Below, piece after piece: positions 8,327-15,605 of a DNA stretch of 36,830 nt. The DNA is from Caldisericota bacterium. GTDB taxonomy: Bacteria > Caldisericota > Caldisericia > Cryosericales > Cryosericaceae. The stretch is taken from assembly GCA_026390285.1 (NCBI GenBank), contig JAPLGH010000074.1:1-36830 (forward strand), written 5' to 3'. Position 1 is the first letter of the stretch; each line of letters begins with the position of its first letter. The notes below the pieces were generated by a model. The model did no database searches. It worked only from the letters and a program-made list of their open reading frames with translations, and was not told where the DNA came from. The position numbers and the translations under genes were made by a program.

Positions 8327-9229
8327 ATGGCTGTGACGTACTATCTCGGCGTCGACGGGGGGACCACCAGAACGAAGGCTGTCGTCGGTGACGATGCTGG
8401 CCACATAGTCGGATCCGGCGAAGGAGGAGCCTCCAACTACCAGGTCGTGGGGCTCGAGGCCGCCATGTCAGGCATCACGGAGGCCGTACGGAGTGCACTA
8501 ACCGCTGCGGACATGTCGATGGCACAGATCGAACGTGCCGTGTTCGGACTGTCGGGCATGGATCTGCCCATGCACCGTGACGTGCTTGAGGAAGCTCTGA
8601 CGTCCGCATTCCCTGAGCTTATCTTCGACCTTGTCAACGATACGTGGATCATGCTCAAGGCAGGGAACGACAAAGGCTGGGGTATCGCTCTGGTGTGCGG
8701 CGGAGGCGCCAACGCCTGTGCCTGCAGTCGCGACGGGGCGTGGGTAACGCTCCGTGGACTTGGCTACGAGAGCGGCCTGCGAGGCGGGGGACTGGACATG
8801 CTGCGCGACATCCTGCATTATGCATTCCTTTCCCATGACGGGACAGGACCGAAAACTGTGTTGGAGCGGACGGTGCTCGAGGTGACGGGTGCCCCCGACT
8901 ACGACACACTGCAGCTCTTGTTCCTTGAGGCCACACAAGACATGGTGGGGCACGGCGAATTGCTGCAGCGGGCTCTTGCTGTCGTGCCGCTGGTCTTCGA
9001 CGGGGCGACGGCGGGCGACGAAACGTGCAAGCACATCCTCCTGCTTCAGGCAGAGTCCCTGGCGGAGGGAATCACGGGACTCATCCGCAAGATGGCCTTC
9101 GAGCATGAGGCGATTGATGTCGTCCTGGGAGGCTCGGTCTTCGGGGGCAGCAATCCCCGCCTGGTCGAGAGCCTGACCCTTCTCGTTCACGAGGAGGCTC
9201 CGAGGGCATTCCTTCATCGTCCTGTGTAA
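8327..9229 (+). CDS. BadF/BadG/NagK-type ASKHA sugar kinase (probable N-acetylglucosamine kinase), C-terminus possibly frameshifted
   Basis: 300 aa. The N-terminal YLGVDGGTTRTKAVV is the phosphate-1 loop of the ASKHA fold, followed by GLSGMD, LVNDTW (catalytic Asp position), LVCGGGANACA and VVLGGSVFGG near the C-terminus (adenosine motif). This matches the BadF/BadG/BcrA ATPase family that includes eukaryote-like GlcNAc kinases. The start follows the deacetylase stop by one base. Family members usually end with a helix like GA.L.AL. Here the frame stops at 9229, while the +2 frame continues as MALQRMGKF to a stop at 9300. A one-base deletion near 9200-9229 may therefore have removed the last ~24 residues. 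Predicted role: phosphorylate an imported GlcNAc-type sugar or disaccharide. Confidence 0.8.
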   Translation: MAVTYYLGVDGGTTRTKAVVGDDAGHIVGSGEGGASNYQVVGLEAAMSGITEAVRSALTAADMSMAQIERAVFGLSGMDLPMHRDVLEEALTSAFPELIFDLVNDTWIMLKAGNDKGWGIALVCGGGANACACSRDGAWVTLRGLGYESGLRGGGLDMLRDILHYAFLSHDGTGPKTVLERTVLEVTGAPDYDTLQLLFLEATQDMVGHGELLQRALAVVPLVFDGATAGDETCKHILLLQAESLAEGITGLIRKMAFEHEAIDVVLGGSVFGGSNPRLVESLTLLVHEEAPRAFLHRPV

Positions 9230-9407
9230 TGGCTCTGCAACGTATGGGAAAGTTCGAAGCGGCAACCACCTATGCGGTCCTTGCCAGCCAAGTGGTCTAG
9301 CAATAAAAAGTGGAATTGCTACACTGGGAATATGCCTCTGTCCTAAGGCTGTGCTGATTCGACCGCGTCAACCCAGGATCGAGGCATTTGTCTGTCTCCG
9401 AAGAAGT

Positions 9408-9482
9408 TGGCTGAGGCGGCTGGAGTCGAACCAGCAATTCATGGCTCCAAAGGCCACTGTCCTACCATTAGACGACGCCCCA
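9408..9482 (-). tRNA. tRNA-Gln (anticodon TTG)
   Basis: Read on the minus strand this folds as a full cloverleaf. The acceptor TGGGGCG pairs with CGCCTCA. The D arm is GTC-taatggtag-GAC. The anticodon stem GTGGC/GCCAT carries the loop CTTTGGA, giving anticodon TTG. The T arm is GCTGG-TTCGACT-CCAGC. The discriminator base is G, as expected for tRNA-Gln, and the 3' CCA is encoded (9408-9410). It sits between the sugar operon and the TraX-like gene, on the opposite strand to both. Confidence 0.95.
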
Positions 9483-9502
9483 ACGTGCGGCTCTGCTGCA
9501 GT

Positions 9503-9530
9503 ATTTTAGTGCTGCCTCGGGGACTGTCAA
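9503..9530 (-). promoter_or_regulatory. Sigma-70-type promoter for tRNA-Gln
   Basis: On the minus strand a perfect TTGACA (9525-9530) is followed after 16 bp by TAAAAT (9503-9508), 20 bp before the tRNA 5' end. Hexamers, spacing and distance all suit a strong tRNA promoter. Confidence 0.8.
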
Positions 9531-9551
9531 GAAGAGTGAGGCGATGAATCG

Positions 9552-10253
9552 TTGACAATGACGAATCATGATGAAGGCACATTCCCGGCGGAAAACGCAC
9601 AGCCGACGCTGGAGCAGTCTGACACCCTCAAGCTTGTCGCCATCATCTCGATGACGGTGGACCACGTGGGAGCAATCCTCTTGCCACAGGTGGCCTGGCT
9701 CCGCATCATCGGGCGTGTGGCTTTTCCCCTCTTCGCCTATCAGCTTGCGGCCGGCTATCTTCACACCCACAACCTCTCACGCTACGCGCTCAGACTTGCC
9801 GTCTGGGGCGTCATTGCCCAGCCTGTCTACATGATCGCCTTCGGCGTGCGCCTGTGGACCCTCAATATCTTCGCCACGCTGCTGCTGGGACTGCTGGCCA
9901 TGTGGGGATGGGACCACCGCCGGTGGTGGCCGGTCGCCCTTGCACTGAGCCTGGCAGCCATACAGCTCTGGCTTCCGGCTGTGGGCCCGGACTACGGTCT
10001 CTATGGGGTTCTGCTGTGCCTGACCAGCTTTGTGCTGTTTCACCGCAAAGAGCAACTCGCCATCGGCCACGGGCTCCTGCACGTGCTCGCCGGCATCCTC
10101 TTCTGGCCGTCTCAACTGTACGCACTGGCCAGCATCCCGTTCATCCTCCGGCCGCCCAGTCTGCGTCTGCGCCGCCTGCCGAAACTGTTCTATGCGTACT
10201 ACCCGGCTCACCTCGCTCTCCTCATTGTGGTTCGCTATCTGCTGACACGCTGA
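9552..10253 (+). CDS. TraX-like integral membrane protein
   Basis: 233 aa if it starts at TTG 9552, or 231 aa from ATG 9558. GAGG at 9538-9541 is 10 bp from the TTG and 16 bp from the ATG, so the TTG is preferred weakly. After a polar N-terminus of ~25 residues there are about eight hydrophobic segments. The opening LKLVAIISMTVDHVG and IGRVAFPLFAYQLA are characteristic of the TraX family. TraX of F plasmid acetylates pilin, but chromosomal TraX homologues are common, stand alone and mostly have unknown substrates. No conjugation genes are nearby, so a pilin role is not supported. The overlap of the start region with a four-codon mini-ORF (ATG 9544) may be incidental. Confidence 0.8.
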   Translation: MTMTNHDEGTFPAENAQPTLEQSDTLKLVAIISMTVDHVGAILLPQVAWLRIIGRVAFPLFAYQLAAGYLHTHNLSRYALRLAVWGVIAQPVYMIAFGVRLWTLNIFATLLLGLLAMWGWDHRRWWPVALALSLAAIQLWLPAVGPDYGLYGVLLCLTSFVLFHRKEQLAIGHGLLHVLAGILFWPSQLYALASIPFILRPPSLRLRRLPKLFYAYYPAHLALLIVVRYLLTR

Positions 10254-10258
10254 AGACA

Positions 10259-10286
10259 TTGTTCGAGCACTCAGTCGTCCTATACT
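10259..10286 (+). promoter_or_regulatory. Candidate promoter for the 10311 gene
   Basis: TTGTTC (10259-10264), a 16-bp spacer and TATACT (10281-10286), 25 bp before the GTG start at 10311. The -10 is strong and the -35 is fair. Confidence 0.5.
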
Positions 10287-10310
10287 GATGCCCTGTACGT
10301 GGAGGCAACC

Positions 10311-10895
10311 GTGAACCGAAAACGCATGCGCACCATCGTCACCATTCTCATCGTGCTCGCCCTCGTCAGCGGAGGCACGGCAACGCTTGTCTCCCTTCTG
10401 CGAGGGACGACTGTGGACGAGCCTGTCACCATCCTGCCCGGTGTTACGCTGACGCCACAGGACTTCAGGGACGTGGGTTTGGGAACGGCGGTCGGCGTCC
10501 AGTACGCAGGGAAGACATTCGTCTTCTTTGCCGACAGTTCAGGCAACGAACTCGCCGGGACGAAGGGCGGCATGATCATCGATTTCCGCGGCGGTTCGGT
10601 CACATTTCTCGGAGGACAGTTTTCGCAGTACGGCAGCCCTACGGTCCGTGATCAGGCATACACTTGGTACCAGGACAAGGTGGCAAGCGCTGGACTGGTC
10701 GAAGACAAGGGAACGGCAGTCGTCGGAGACGTCTCGGCGCGATACGACAGCCCCGACGCGGCCGCTCTGCTCGTGCGGAAGAATGAGACAGTATTCACGC
10801 TCCTGTACACACTAAGTGCTGCCGCCACAGACAGCACGCCCCGACCGATCGTCGCCCTCGAGGCTCTCGCTCGTCTGCTGGCCTCACGCTTCTAG
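10311..10895 (+). CDS. Exported or membrane-anchored protein of unknown function
   Basis: 194 aa from the GTG at 10311, which has GGAGG and a five-base spacer. The N-terminus MNRKRMRTIVTILIVLALVSGGTA (quoted in part: RTIVTILIVLAL) is a signal peptide or anchor. The rest is a predicted extracytoplasmic alpha/beta domain rich in Val, Thr and Asp with no motif I recognise. It contains TVRDQAYTWYQDKV and ends in a helical ALEALARLLASRF. It has its own candidate promoter and a strong hairpin downstream, so it appears monocistronic. No lipobox Cys is present. Confidence 0.7.
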   Translation: MNRKRMRTIVTILIVLALVSGGTATLVSLLRGTTVDEPVTILPGVTLTPQDFRDVGLGTAVGVQYAGKTFVFFADSSGNELAGTKGGMIIDFRGGSVTFLGGQFSQYGSPTVRDQAYTWYQDKVASAGLVEDKGTAVVGDVSARYDSPDAAALLVRKNETVFTLLYTLSAAATDSTPRPIVALEALARLLASRF

Positions 10896-10921
10896 ACTCT
10901 GCCCCTGGTAGAAGCTGCATT

Positions 10922-10969
10922 CCTCGCCCGACCATATGGCGAGGCCAGCCGAGAGCATCCCGGCTGGCC
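10922..10969. terminator. Two overlapping hairpins between convergent genes
   Basis: CCTCGCC (10922-10928) pairs with GGCGAGG (10938-10944). GGCCAGCCG (10943-10951) pairs perfectly with CGGCTGGCC (10961-10969) around a nine-base loop. The hairpins lie 27-74 bp after one stop and 25 bp after the convergent one, as expected for a shared two-way terminator. There is no U tract, so it would be Rho-dependent or simply an RNA-stabilising structure. Confidence 0.5.
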
Positions 10970-10993
10970 AACGAGCAACGACGCGTCTGATGT

Positions 10994-11752
10994 CTACTGA
11001 GGCTGTTTGTCCTCGGGGTTTGGCTGTTCCGTGGGGAAGATGGTCTCCATCTTTTTCTCTTCCGGAGGCACGACTGGTGTGCTCGTCCGTCCTTGAGATG
11101 TCACGCGGCGCTCCATCCATTTCTGCTCCCGTTCGATACGCCGCTGTTCGCGCTCTGCGCGCCTGGAGCTGTGTTCACTGGGAGTGCCCACGAACAGGAC
11201 GATCAGACCCACCGCCAGGAGTACCACGCCCGGAATCCATACCGGAACCCATGTCGCGATCCGTCCCAGTCCAAAGCCCTCGAATCCCAGCCAGCCCTCG
11301 AACACGTAGCCAAGTACGAGAAACATGACGACGCCAAACACAAATCCGCCGAAGCTGTCACGCACGTGCCGCCAGTTGGCATGCAGCGTTCCATGGATGA
11401 TGCCTGCGAGTCCTCCCGCGGCTGGGAACACGAGCGCCCAGGCGTATGCCCAGCTTGCCCATGTGCCGGTGACGTCTTGGTACCAGAGCAAGGTGCCGAC
11501 GGCCGCAGCCACCAGCCCCAGTCCGGACAGACCCTCGCCTGCCTGGTCCGGCAGAACCAGACCGACGACGAACAACGCCAGCCCTGGAAGGATGATGCGC
11601 AGTGGCCATGACAGGTCAGCCCAGTGCTGCGGAAGCCAGCTCAGGTCGACATGAACATACTGCAGTGCGAGGATGACGATGCCGACGACGATCAACAGGA
11701 TGCCGAGGTTCGCCATCGAGGAATGGGTCCTGCGAGTGTTCTGGTTAGCCAT
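10994..11752 (-). CDS. Multi-pass membrane protein with charged cytoplasmic tail (LiaF/DUF5668-like N-terminus)
   Basis: 252 aa. AAGGAG lies six bases before the ATG. Residues ~13-32 and ~50-66 form paired helices around VDLSWLPQHW, an arrangement seen in LiaI/LiaF-like and DUF5668 membrane modules. Four further helices follow to about residue 190. The last ~60 residues are strongly charged (RRAEREQRRIEREQKWMERR) and then Pro/Glu-rich, so probably cytoplasmic and partly coiled. LiaF-type modules are linked to envelope-stress signalling, but the similarity here is limited to hydrophobic pattern, so no function is assigned. It is convergent with the 10311 gene across the hairpins. Confidence 0.65.
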   Translation of the reverse strand: MANQNTRRTHSSMANLGILLIVVGIVILALQYVHVDLSWLPQHWADLSWPLRIILPGLALFVVGLVLPDQAGEGLSGLGLVAAAVGTLLWYQDVTGTWASWAYAWALVFPAAGGLAGIIHGTLHANWRHVRDSFGGFVFGVVMFLVLGYVFEGWLGFEGFGLGRIATWVPVWIPGVVLLAVGLIVLFVGTPSEHSSRRAEREQRRIEREQKWMERRVTSQGRTSTPVVPPEEKKMETIFPTEQPNPEDKQPQ

Positions 11753-11856
11753 ATCTGCTCCTTACCCACATAGCCGGTCTTCTGGGAACGCTGACCGACT
11801 GTCCACCTTGTCTACGTCCGAACGCTCGCAAAGGTTACGGCGATTTCGCCAGCTGT

Positions 11857-12459
11857 TCACGTACTCTTCTCCGCTGCCAGCCGGTTGCGCATCACGGCGA
11901 TGCCGGACTTCGGGCCCTCTGCCATCAGGAATCCGTGACGTTCGAACATCGCACACGTTCCGGTATAGACAAAGGCATCCGGCTGTGCTTTGTCATGGGT
12001 ATCTTTGGGACAGGCCTCGACGACCTGGGCTCCTTCGCGTTCCATCAGCTTCAGCGATTCCGATAGGAGAAGATCGGCCACGCCGCGGCGGCGCCACGCC
12101 CGCTCTACAAAGAAACAGCCAACAAACCAGACACCTTCTGTCGCCGTCCCCTTGAACGAAGGCGAACGCTCCAGCCGTGGAAACGACAAGCGCGGCTCGA
12201 ACGAGCACCACCCGACGGCCTCATCGCCATCGTATGCGAGGATGCCATGGGCGTGCCCCTCCTGGACCTGTCGACAGAGCCGGAAATGCGCCACTTCCCC
12301 TTTGACATCCTTCCAGTGCTCCACTCCAGCGATCCGCCACCACTGACACCAGCAGCCGCCACACGCTCCATTCTTGCCGAACAGCGTCTCCAGGTCAGGC
12401 CAGAGCCCGGGTTCCAGTTCGCGGCAGACGATGCCCGCAAGCGCGCCTGATGTGTCCAC
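11857..12459 (-). CDS. GNAT-family N-acetyltransferase
   Basis: 200 aa. GTG start at 12459 preceded by AGGAGGTGATCC, complementary to the whole 3' end of typical 16S rRNA. The N-terminal part is Cys/Trp-rich (GACGGCWCQWW). The GNAT core follows: a beta strand with GVWFVGCFFVERAWRRRGVA (motif A with the R..G.A acetyl-CoA pyrophosphate loop), helix DLLLSESLKLMEREGA, and a final YTGTCAMFERHGFL (motif B). Family members acetylate amines with acetyl-CoA; the substrate is unknown. The CGGCWCQWW-type N-terminus is seen in a subgroup of uncharacterised GNATs. It stands alone, with a gap to the divergently or co-directionally placed DUF2007-like gene. Confidence 0.85.
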   Translation of the reverse strand: MDTSGALAGIVCRELEPGLWPDLETLFGKNGACGGCWCQWWRIAGVEHWKDVKGEVAHFRLCRQVQEGHAHGILAYDGDEAVGWCSFEPRLSFPRLERSPSFKGTATEGVWFVGCFFVERAWRRRGVADLLLSESLKLMEREGAQVVEACPKDTHDKAQPDAFVYTGTCAMFERHGFLMAEGPKSGIAVMRNRLAAEKST

Positions 12460-12530
12460 GGATCACCTCCTGTCCCTCATGAATGTCCGGCAGAATGCCA
12501 GAAACCCGGCGTGACCGTCGGCCAGGGCCG

Positions 12531-12809
12531 CTACTCGACGATTCCCCGGCGGCGCACGCGCTTTCCAGGCTGACTGTGGACCTCGGATTCGTCACTGCTT
12601 CCCTCCTGCTGGCACTCACAGCCCTGAAATATGCTCGCGACCTCCCGTGCCTCAACAATGCGAGACTGGACGGCCATGACCTGGAACATCCCTTCAAGCC
12701 CTCTTGTCGCGTGGAAGAACGCGGTTATGCCCACAACTCCAAGGGCCTGCACGATGCGCTCGGCCTCAGCCTGTCCTGCAATGACAACAACCTCCGCGTA
12801 CTCGTCCAT
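12531..12809 (-). CDS. Small DUF2007-like protein
   Basis: 92 aa from the second ATG (12809), which is four bases after GGAGG; the first ATG at 12812 is too close. The fold pattern EVVVIAGQAEAERIVQAL-GVVGITAFF-QVMAVQSRIVEAREV resembles DUF2007 'putative signal transducing' domains: a ferredoxin-like unit with an adjacent acidic, Cys-containing tail. The C-terminal ~25 residues are polar and probably disordered. A TATAAT on the minus strand at 12827-12832 lies just upstream, overlapping the end of the acyltransferase gene, so it may have its own promoter. Confidence 0.6.
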   Translation of the reverse strand: MDEYAEVVVIAGQAEAERIVQALGVVGITAFFHATRGLEGMFQVMAVQSRIVEAREVASIFQGCECQQEGSSDESEVHSQPGKRVRRRGIVE

Positions 12810-12826
12810 CATTCCTCCTTCCTCAC

Positions 12827-12832
12827 ATTATA
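12827..12832 (-). promoter_or_regulatory. Candidate -10 element (TATAAT) for the DUF2007-like gene
   Basis: A perfect TATAAT on the minus strand 18 bp before the start codon at 12809, overlapping the stop of the upstream gene. No good -35 is seen 16-18 bp further up, so it may be an activated promoter or chance. Confidence 0.3.
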
Positions 12833-13796
12833 GTGCAAAATGGAAGTGCCTCCGGTCCAGCACCCACCCGACCCAGCTCAGCGTTCCGACCATGAACAAT
12901 GCCTGAAGGACGACGAGCCACGCAGGAGCCAGTTCGTACCAGCCAGAAGCCCCTGGCATGACGAATACTCCCAGCAGAGCACCATGCAACAGGTAGAGCA
13001 GCAGCGAGTTGCGCCCCCACTTCCTGAGAATGGGTACCGAACGGCCAAGACGCTGATCAATCAGATGAAAACACCAGAACACGAGCGCACTGATGCCCAG
13101 CGACAACAGAACGTAGCTCGCCGAGACGCGGTGCTTGCTCACGGGAATGACAAGTGCCAGGAGCAGGCCAAGAATGAGGACTCCCGTGGAGACAGCAGGA
13201 AACCAGCGCCTTCCTTTTCGGACATCATGGAACAGGTCTCCCAGTGCGGTCGCCATGACCAGCATGGCCCCCCAGGAAAAAGCGCCTTCAAGCCCACCGT
13301 GCGTGGAACTCAGCACACTGGACAGCCAGAAGTTGTTGAGCAGGAACTGGTAGATGGCCAGCAGCAGGAATCCCACGAACCACCGCAGGCGCGCCGGGAT
13401 ACTGATGAACACAAGGGCAATGAGGCCGGCAACGCCAATAGCCTGGAGGAGACCCCAATTGGAGTAATCAACCTCGGCCCCCGAGATATTTCCCAGGACT
13501 GTAAACAAAGCTCCAAGACCAATGAGAGCAAGGTTGCGGGCCAGGAAATGCTCGATGGTCTTGCGCCGGCCATCCCGGGCCAGCCTCGTTCGGAATGAAA
13601 GTCCAAACGTCAGTCCAATAGCGGTGATGAACATCGGGGCAATCACGTCGATGACGGTAAAGCCAATGTCGGACGGATGCTTCAGCCAGGCCGGAACAAC
13701 TGCAGGACCGGCCAGATAGTCAGCCAACACCATGAGTAGAATGGAGAACCCTCTGAACTCGTCTATCGACTCCAGCCGATGCCCTGCATCGTTCAC
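12828..13796 (-). CDS. Heparan-alpha-glucosaminide N-acetyltransferase-like membrane acyltransferase
   Basis: 322 aa from the GTG at 13796, preceded by AGGGAGG and a five-base spacer; the ORF-track start at 13895 adds 33 residues without a ribosome binding site. The opening RLESIDEFRGFSILLMVLADY matches the HGSNAT/DUF1624/DUF5009 family (R..S.D..RG), followed by about ten transmembrane helices and a KWGRNSLLLYLLHG motif near the C-terminus. Family members are thought to move acetyl groups across the membrane to amino sugars or other acceptors. No sugar-polymer genes adjoin it, so the acceptor is unknown. It ends within the promoter region of the DUF2007-like gene. Confidence 0.8.
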   Translation of the reverse strand: MNDAGHRLESIDEFRGFSILLMVLADYLAGPAVVPAWLKHPSDIGFTVIDVIAPMFITAIGLTFGLSFRTRLARDGRRKTIEHFLARNLALIGLGALFTVLGNISGAEVDYSNWGLLQAIGVAGLIALVFISIPARLRWFVGFLLLAIYQFLLNNFWLSSVLSSTHGGLEGAFSWGAMLVMATALGDLFHDVRKGRRWFPAVSTGVLILGLLLALVIPVSKHRVSASYVLLSLGISALVFWCFHLIDQRLGRSVPILRKWGRNSLLLYLLHGALLGVFVMPGASGWYELAPAWLVVLQALFMVGTLSWVGWVLDRRHFHFAL

Positions 13797-13935
13797 GTGA
13801 TCCTCCCTGACGCTCAACAGCATGGGTACATCGCTCAGAAACTCAAGAGTGCCACGGTGAATGGCATCTGCTGACAGACGTGCTCCGCTGCCCATCGTGG
13901 TGGTGCGAGGAATGACATGTCAACAGTCGCTTTTG

Positions 13936-13966
13936 CCCTAGCTGCATACGTCAAACGTCGCTAGGG
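13936..13966. terminator. Hairpin at the 3' end of the alkyltransferase gene
   Basis: CCCTAGC (13936-13942) pairs with GCTAGGG (13960-13966); the second arm includes the stop codon of the minus-strand alkyltransferase gene. Seven perfect pairs, 17-base loop, no U tract. A perfect TTGACA follows on the minus strand (13917-13922), which may belong to the acyltransferase promoter, though no clear -10 follows it. Confidence 0.35.
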
Positions 13967-14278
13967 TATCCAGAGATGGCGCTTCATGTCAACGCGTCCA
14001 TGTTCGTCGAATGCAACCCTCTCACTCTCCAGTAGTAAGCGCTGGACGCCCGGCCCGCCAAACGCATCCTCCGGGGACAGTTCTCCCGTCGCTTTGACCA
14101 CTCGATGGCACGGCAGTCTCGATCCGGCGGGTGCTGCACGCATCGCCCAGCCCACCGTCCTGGCAGCGCCCGGACTGCCCAGTGCCCGCGCGATGGCACC
14201 ATACGTCGTCACCCTGCCGCGCGGCACCTTCGCCGCCACAGACCAGACACGCTCAAAGAAGGTCTCTGTCACTCCCAT
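13961..14278 (-). CDS. Single-domain MGMT-type DNA alkyltransferase
   Basis: 105 aa, about the length of the catalytic domain only; full Ogt/MGMT proteins are ~150-180 aa. FFERVWSVAAKVPRGRVTTYGAIARALG is the DNA-binding winged helix, and PCHRVV carries the acceptor cysteine that takes alkyl groups from O6-alkylguanine. Alkyltransferase-like (ATL) proteins of the same length usually have Trp instead of Cys here, so this one may be catalytically active. GGAG is seven bases before the ATG. The start overlaps the end of the split radical SAM gene by 26 bp, suggesting co-transcription. Confidence 0.88.
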   Translation of the reverse strand: MGVTETFFERVWSVAAKVPRGRVTTYGAIARALGSPGAARTVGWAMRAAPAGSRLPCHRVVKATGELSPEDAFGGPGVQRLLLESERVAFDEHGRVDMKRHLWIP

Positions 14279-15388
14279 TCAGTTCTCCGTCCCGGCAGTG
14301 TCCCCCCTCCGGGTTCGCAATCAGCGACCGCACCCATTCGCGCTGTGACCAGAGGGCACAGCCCCCACTCGTCTCGGTCAGTCTGTCATGGTTGTCGCGG
14401 ATAGCAGCGAGCAGAGGCGACGCCAGGGCGCCACGCAACGGGGTGTCTCGGACGCTGGCGTCGGAATATGGTGCGAATGGACATGGCTCCACCCGCCCGG
14501 ACGGGCTGATGTGGATGAAACCACGACCTGCCGCCAGGCAGCCGCCAAAAGCTTCCTCGTCGCCGGGGAATGCGATGAACAGGCCGGGCAAGCGCTTCTG
14601 CAGTGACGCAACGGCTGCAGCCAGCCGAGCCCGCTGGCCACCGTCCAGGACGAGCGATTCGGTACCCTCGCGGACCGGGACATACTCGACGAAGAAGAAC
14701 AGCCTGCATCCCAAGCCCATGAGACCGTCCAAGTACTGCTCGTCCAGCACCGTGTCGATGTTCAGCCGTGTGACCGTCAGCGACGTCCCGAAAAAGACGC
14801 CAGCCCGGCGCATCCGCGCGATGGCCGCCAGCGCCCGCCCGGCGACCCCATCGCCCCTGCGCGCGTCCGTCTCCGCTGCATATCCCTCGAGGCTGATGAC
14901 AGGCACGATATTCCGCTGTCCGCGGATCCTATTCACGAGATATTCGTCCAGGAACGTACGTTCGTCAATACCGGGAACATGACATCAGGGATGTTGTGCG
15001 CGATGAGCAGGAGGTCGCCTGCCCTTGTCATCGGCTCACCGCCGCCGAGCAGCATGATACCTACGCCGAGGTCGTTCCCCTGGCGAACGACACTCAGAAG
15101 CTCCGCAGGGGTCATGTCGGATTCCTCGCGGCGCTCCTGAGCTTCGGCATAGCATCCTGCACACGCAAGGTTGCACCGGCTGGTAACGCTGAGAATCATG
15201 AAGGGCGGCACGTGGACTCCCTCTTCGGCCAGCTGAGTGCGGCGGCGTTCCGCAGTAAGCTGGGCGCGGCGCATCCGTACAAAGAATGCCGCGACGGACG
15301 GATCTCTCAGGGTGATACGCACTGCGTCAGAAAACAGTGCCCTGACAGCGTCGTCAAACAGGTCGATATACTCGGTCCTCTCATGCAT
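14253..15388 (-). pseudogene. Radical SAM / SPASM-like protein gene split by a one-base frameshift
   Basis: The N-terminal half (start ATG 15388 with GGAG six bases upstream) contains ILSVTSRCNLACAGCY, the radical SAM CxxxCxxC cluster motif, then MLLGGGEPM. It runs out of frame near 14957: the expected LTNGTFLDEYLVN is read as LTNVRSWTNIS and stops at 14933. The second frame continues with FLDEYLVNRIRG, VPVISLEG and a C-terminal CLAAGRGFIHISPSGRVEPCPF of SPASM/twitch type. Adding one G to AACGTACG restores a single ~380-residue protein. Such enzymes bind [4Fe-4S] clusters and often modify peptides or cofactors; no precursor peptide was seen here. It may be a real pseudogene or an assembly error. 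Confidence 0.8.
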
Positions 15389-15433
15389 GTCGTACTCCTC
15401 GAAACCCGTGCTGTGCGCGGCACTGACCTGCAC

Positions 15434-15461
15434 AGTATACACGGGGCGTATGAACAGCCAA
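15434..15461 (-). promoter_or_regulatory. Candidate promoter of the radical SAM gene
   Basis: On the minus strand, TTGGCT (15456-15461), a 16-bp spacer and TATACT (15434-15439), 45 bp before the ATG at 15388. Confidence 0.5.
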
Positions 15462-15468
15462 GCACGTT

Positions 15469-15582
15469 ATGCCCGTCATCGCTACCGACAGGACGATGTT
15501 GCCGCTCCGCGTCGTCGTGGAATCGCTGGGAGTTGTCGTCACCTACAACGCCATTACCAGGGTCATCCGCATCGTCTGGACG
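15469..15582 (+). pseudogene. Fragment of a copper amine oxidase N-terminal-like domain
   Basis: The reading frame encodes ATDRTMLPLRVVVESLG and then ITRVIRIVW, closely matching the end of the copper-amine-oxidase-N domain of the large surface protein at the window end (GRTMLPLRFVSENLG). An in-frame stop lies six codons upstream of the ATG and no ribosome binding site is present, so it is a stranded 3' fragment about 38 codons long. The frame then runs on through antisense sequence of the lipoprotein gene. Confidence 0.55.
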
Positions 15583-15605
15583 CACGAGGGCGAAGCGTTC
15601 CGATC

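Noticed and set aside
8498-9265. 255-aa minus-strand ORF
   Set aside because: Antisense to the kinase gene; no start signal and no recognisable motif.
9544-9555. Four-codon leader peptide ATG AAT CGT TGA before the TraX-like gene
   Set aside because: Too short and the gap to GAGG is only two bases; more likely chance overlap with the true TTG or ATG start.
9552-10253. Conjugation locus, from the TraX name
   Set aside because: No other transfer, pilin or relaxase genes in the window; chromosomal TraX homologues usually stand alone.
12840-13598. 252-aa plus-strand ORF
   Set aside because: Antisense to the HGSNAT-like membrane protein; the translation is Gln/Pro/Arg-rich, as expected of a shadow of hydrophobic codons.
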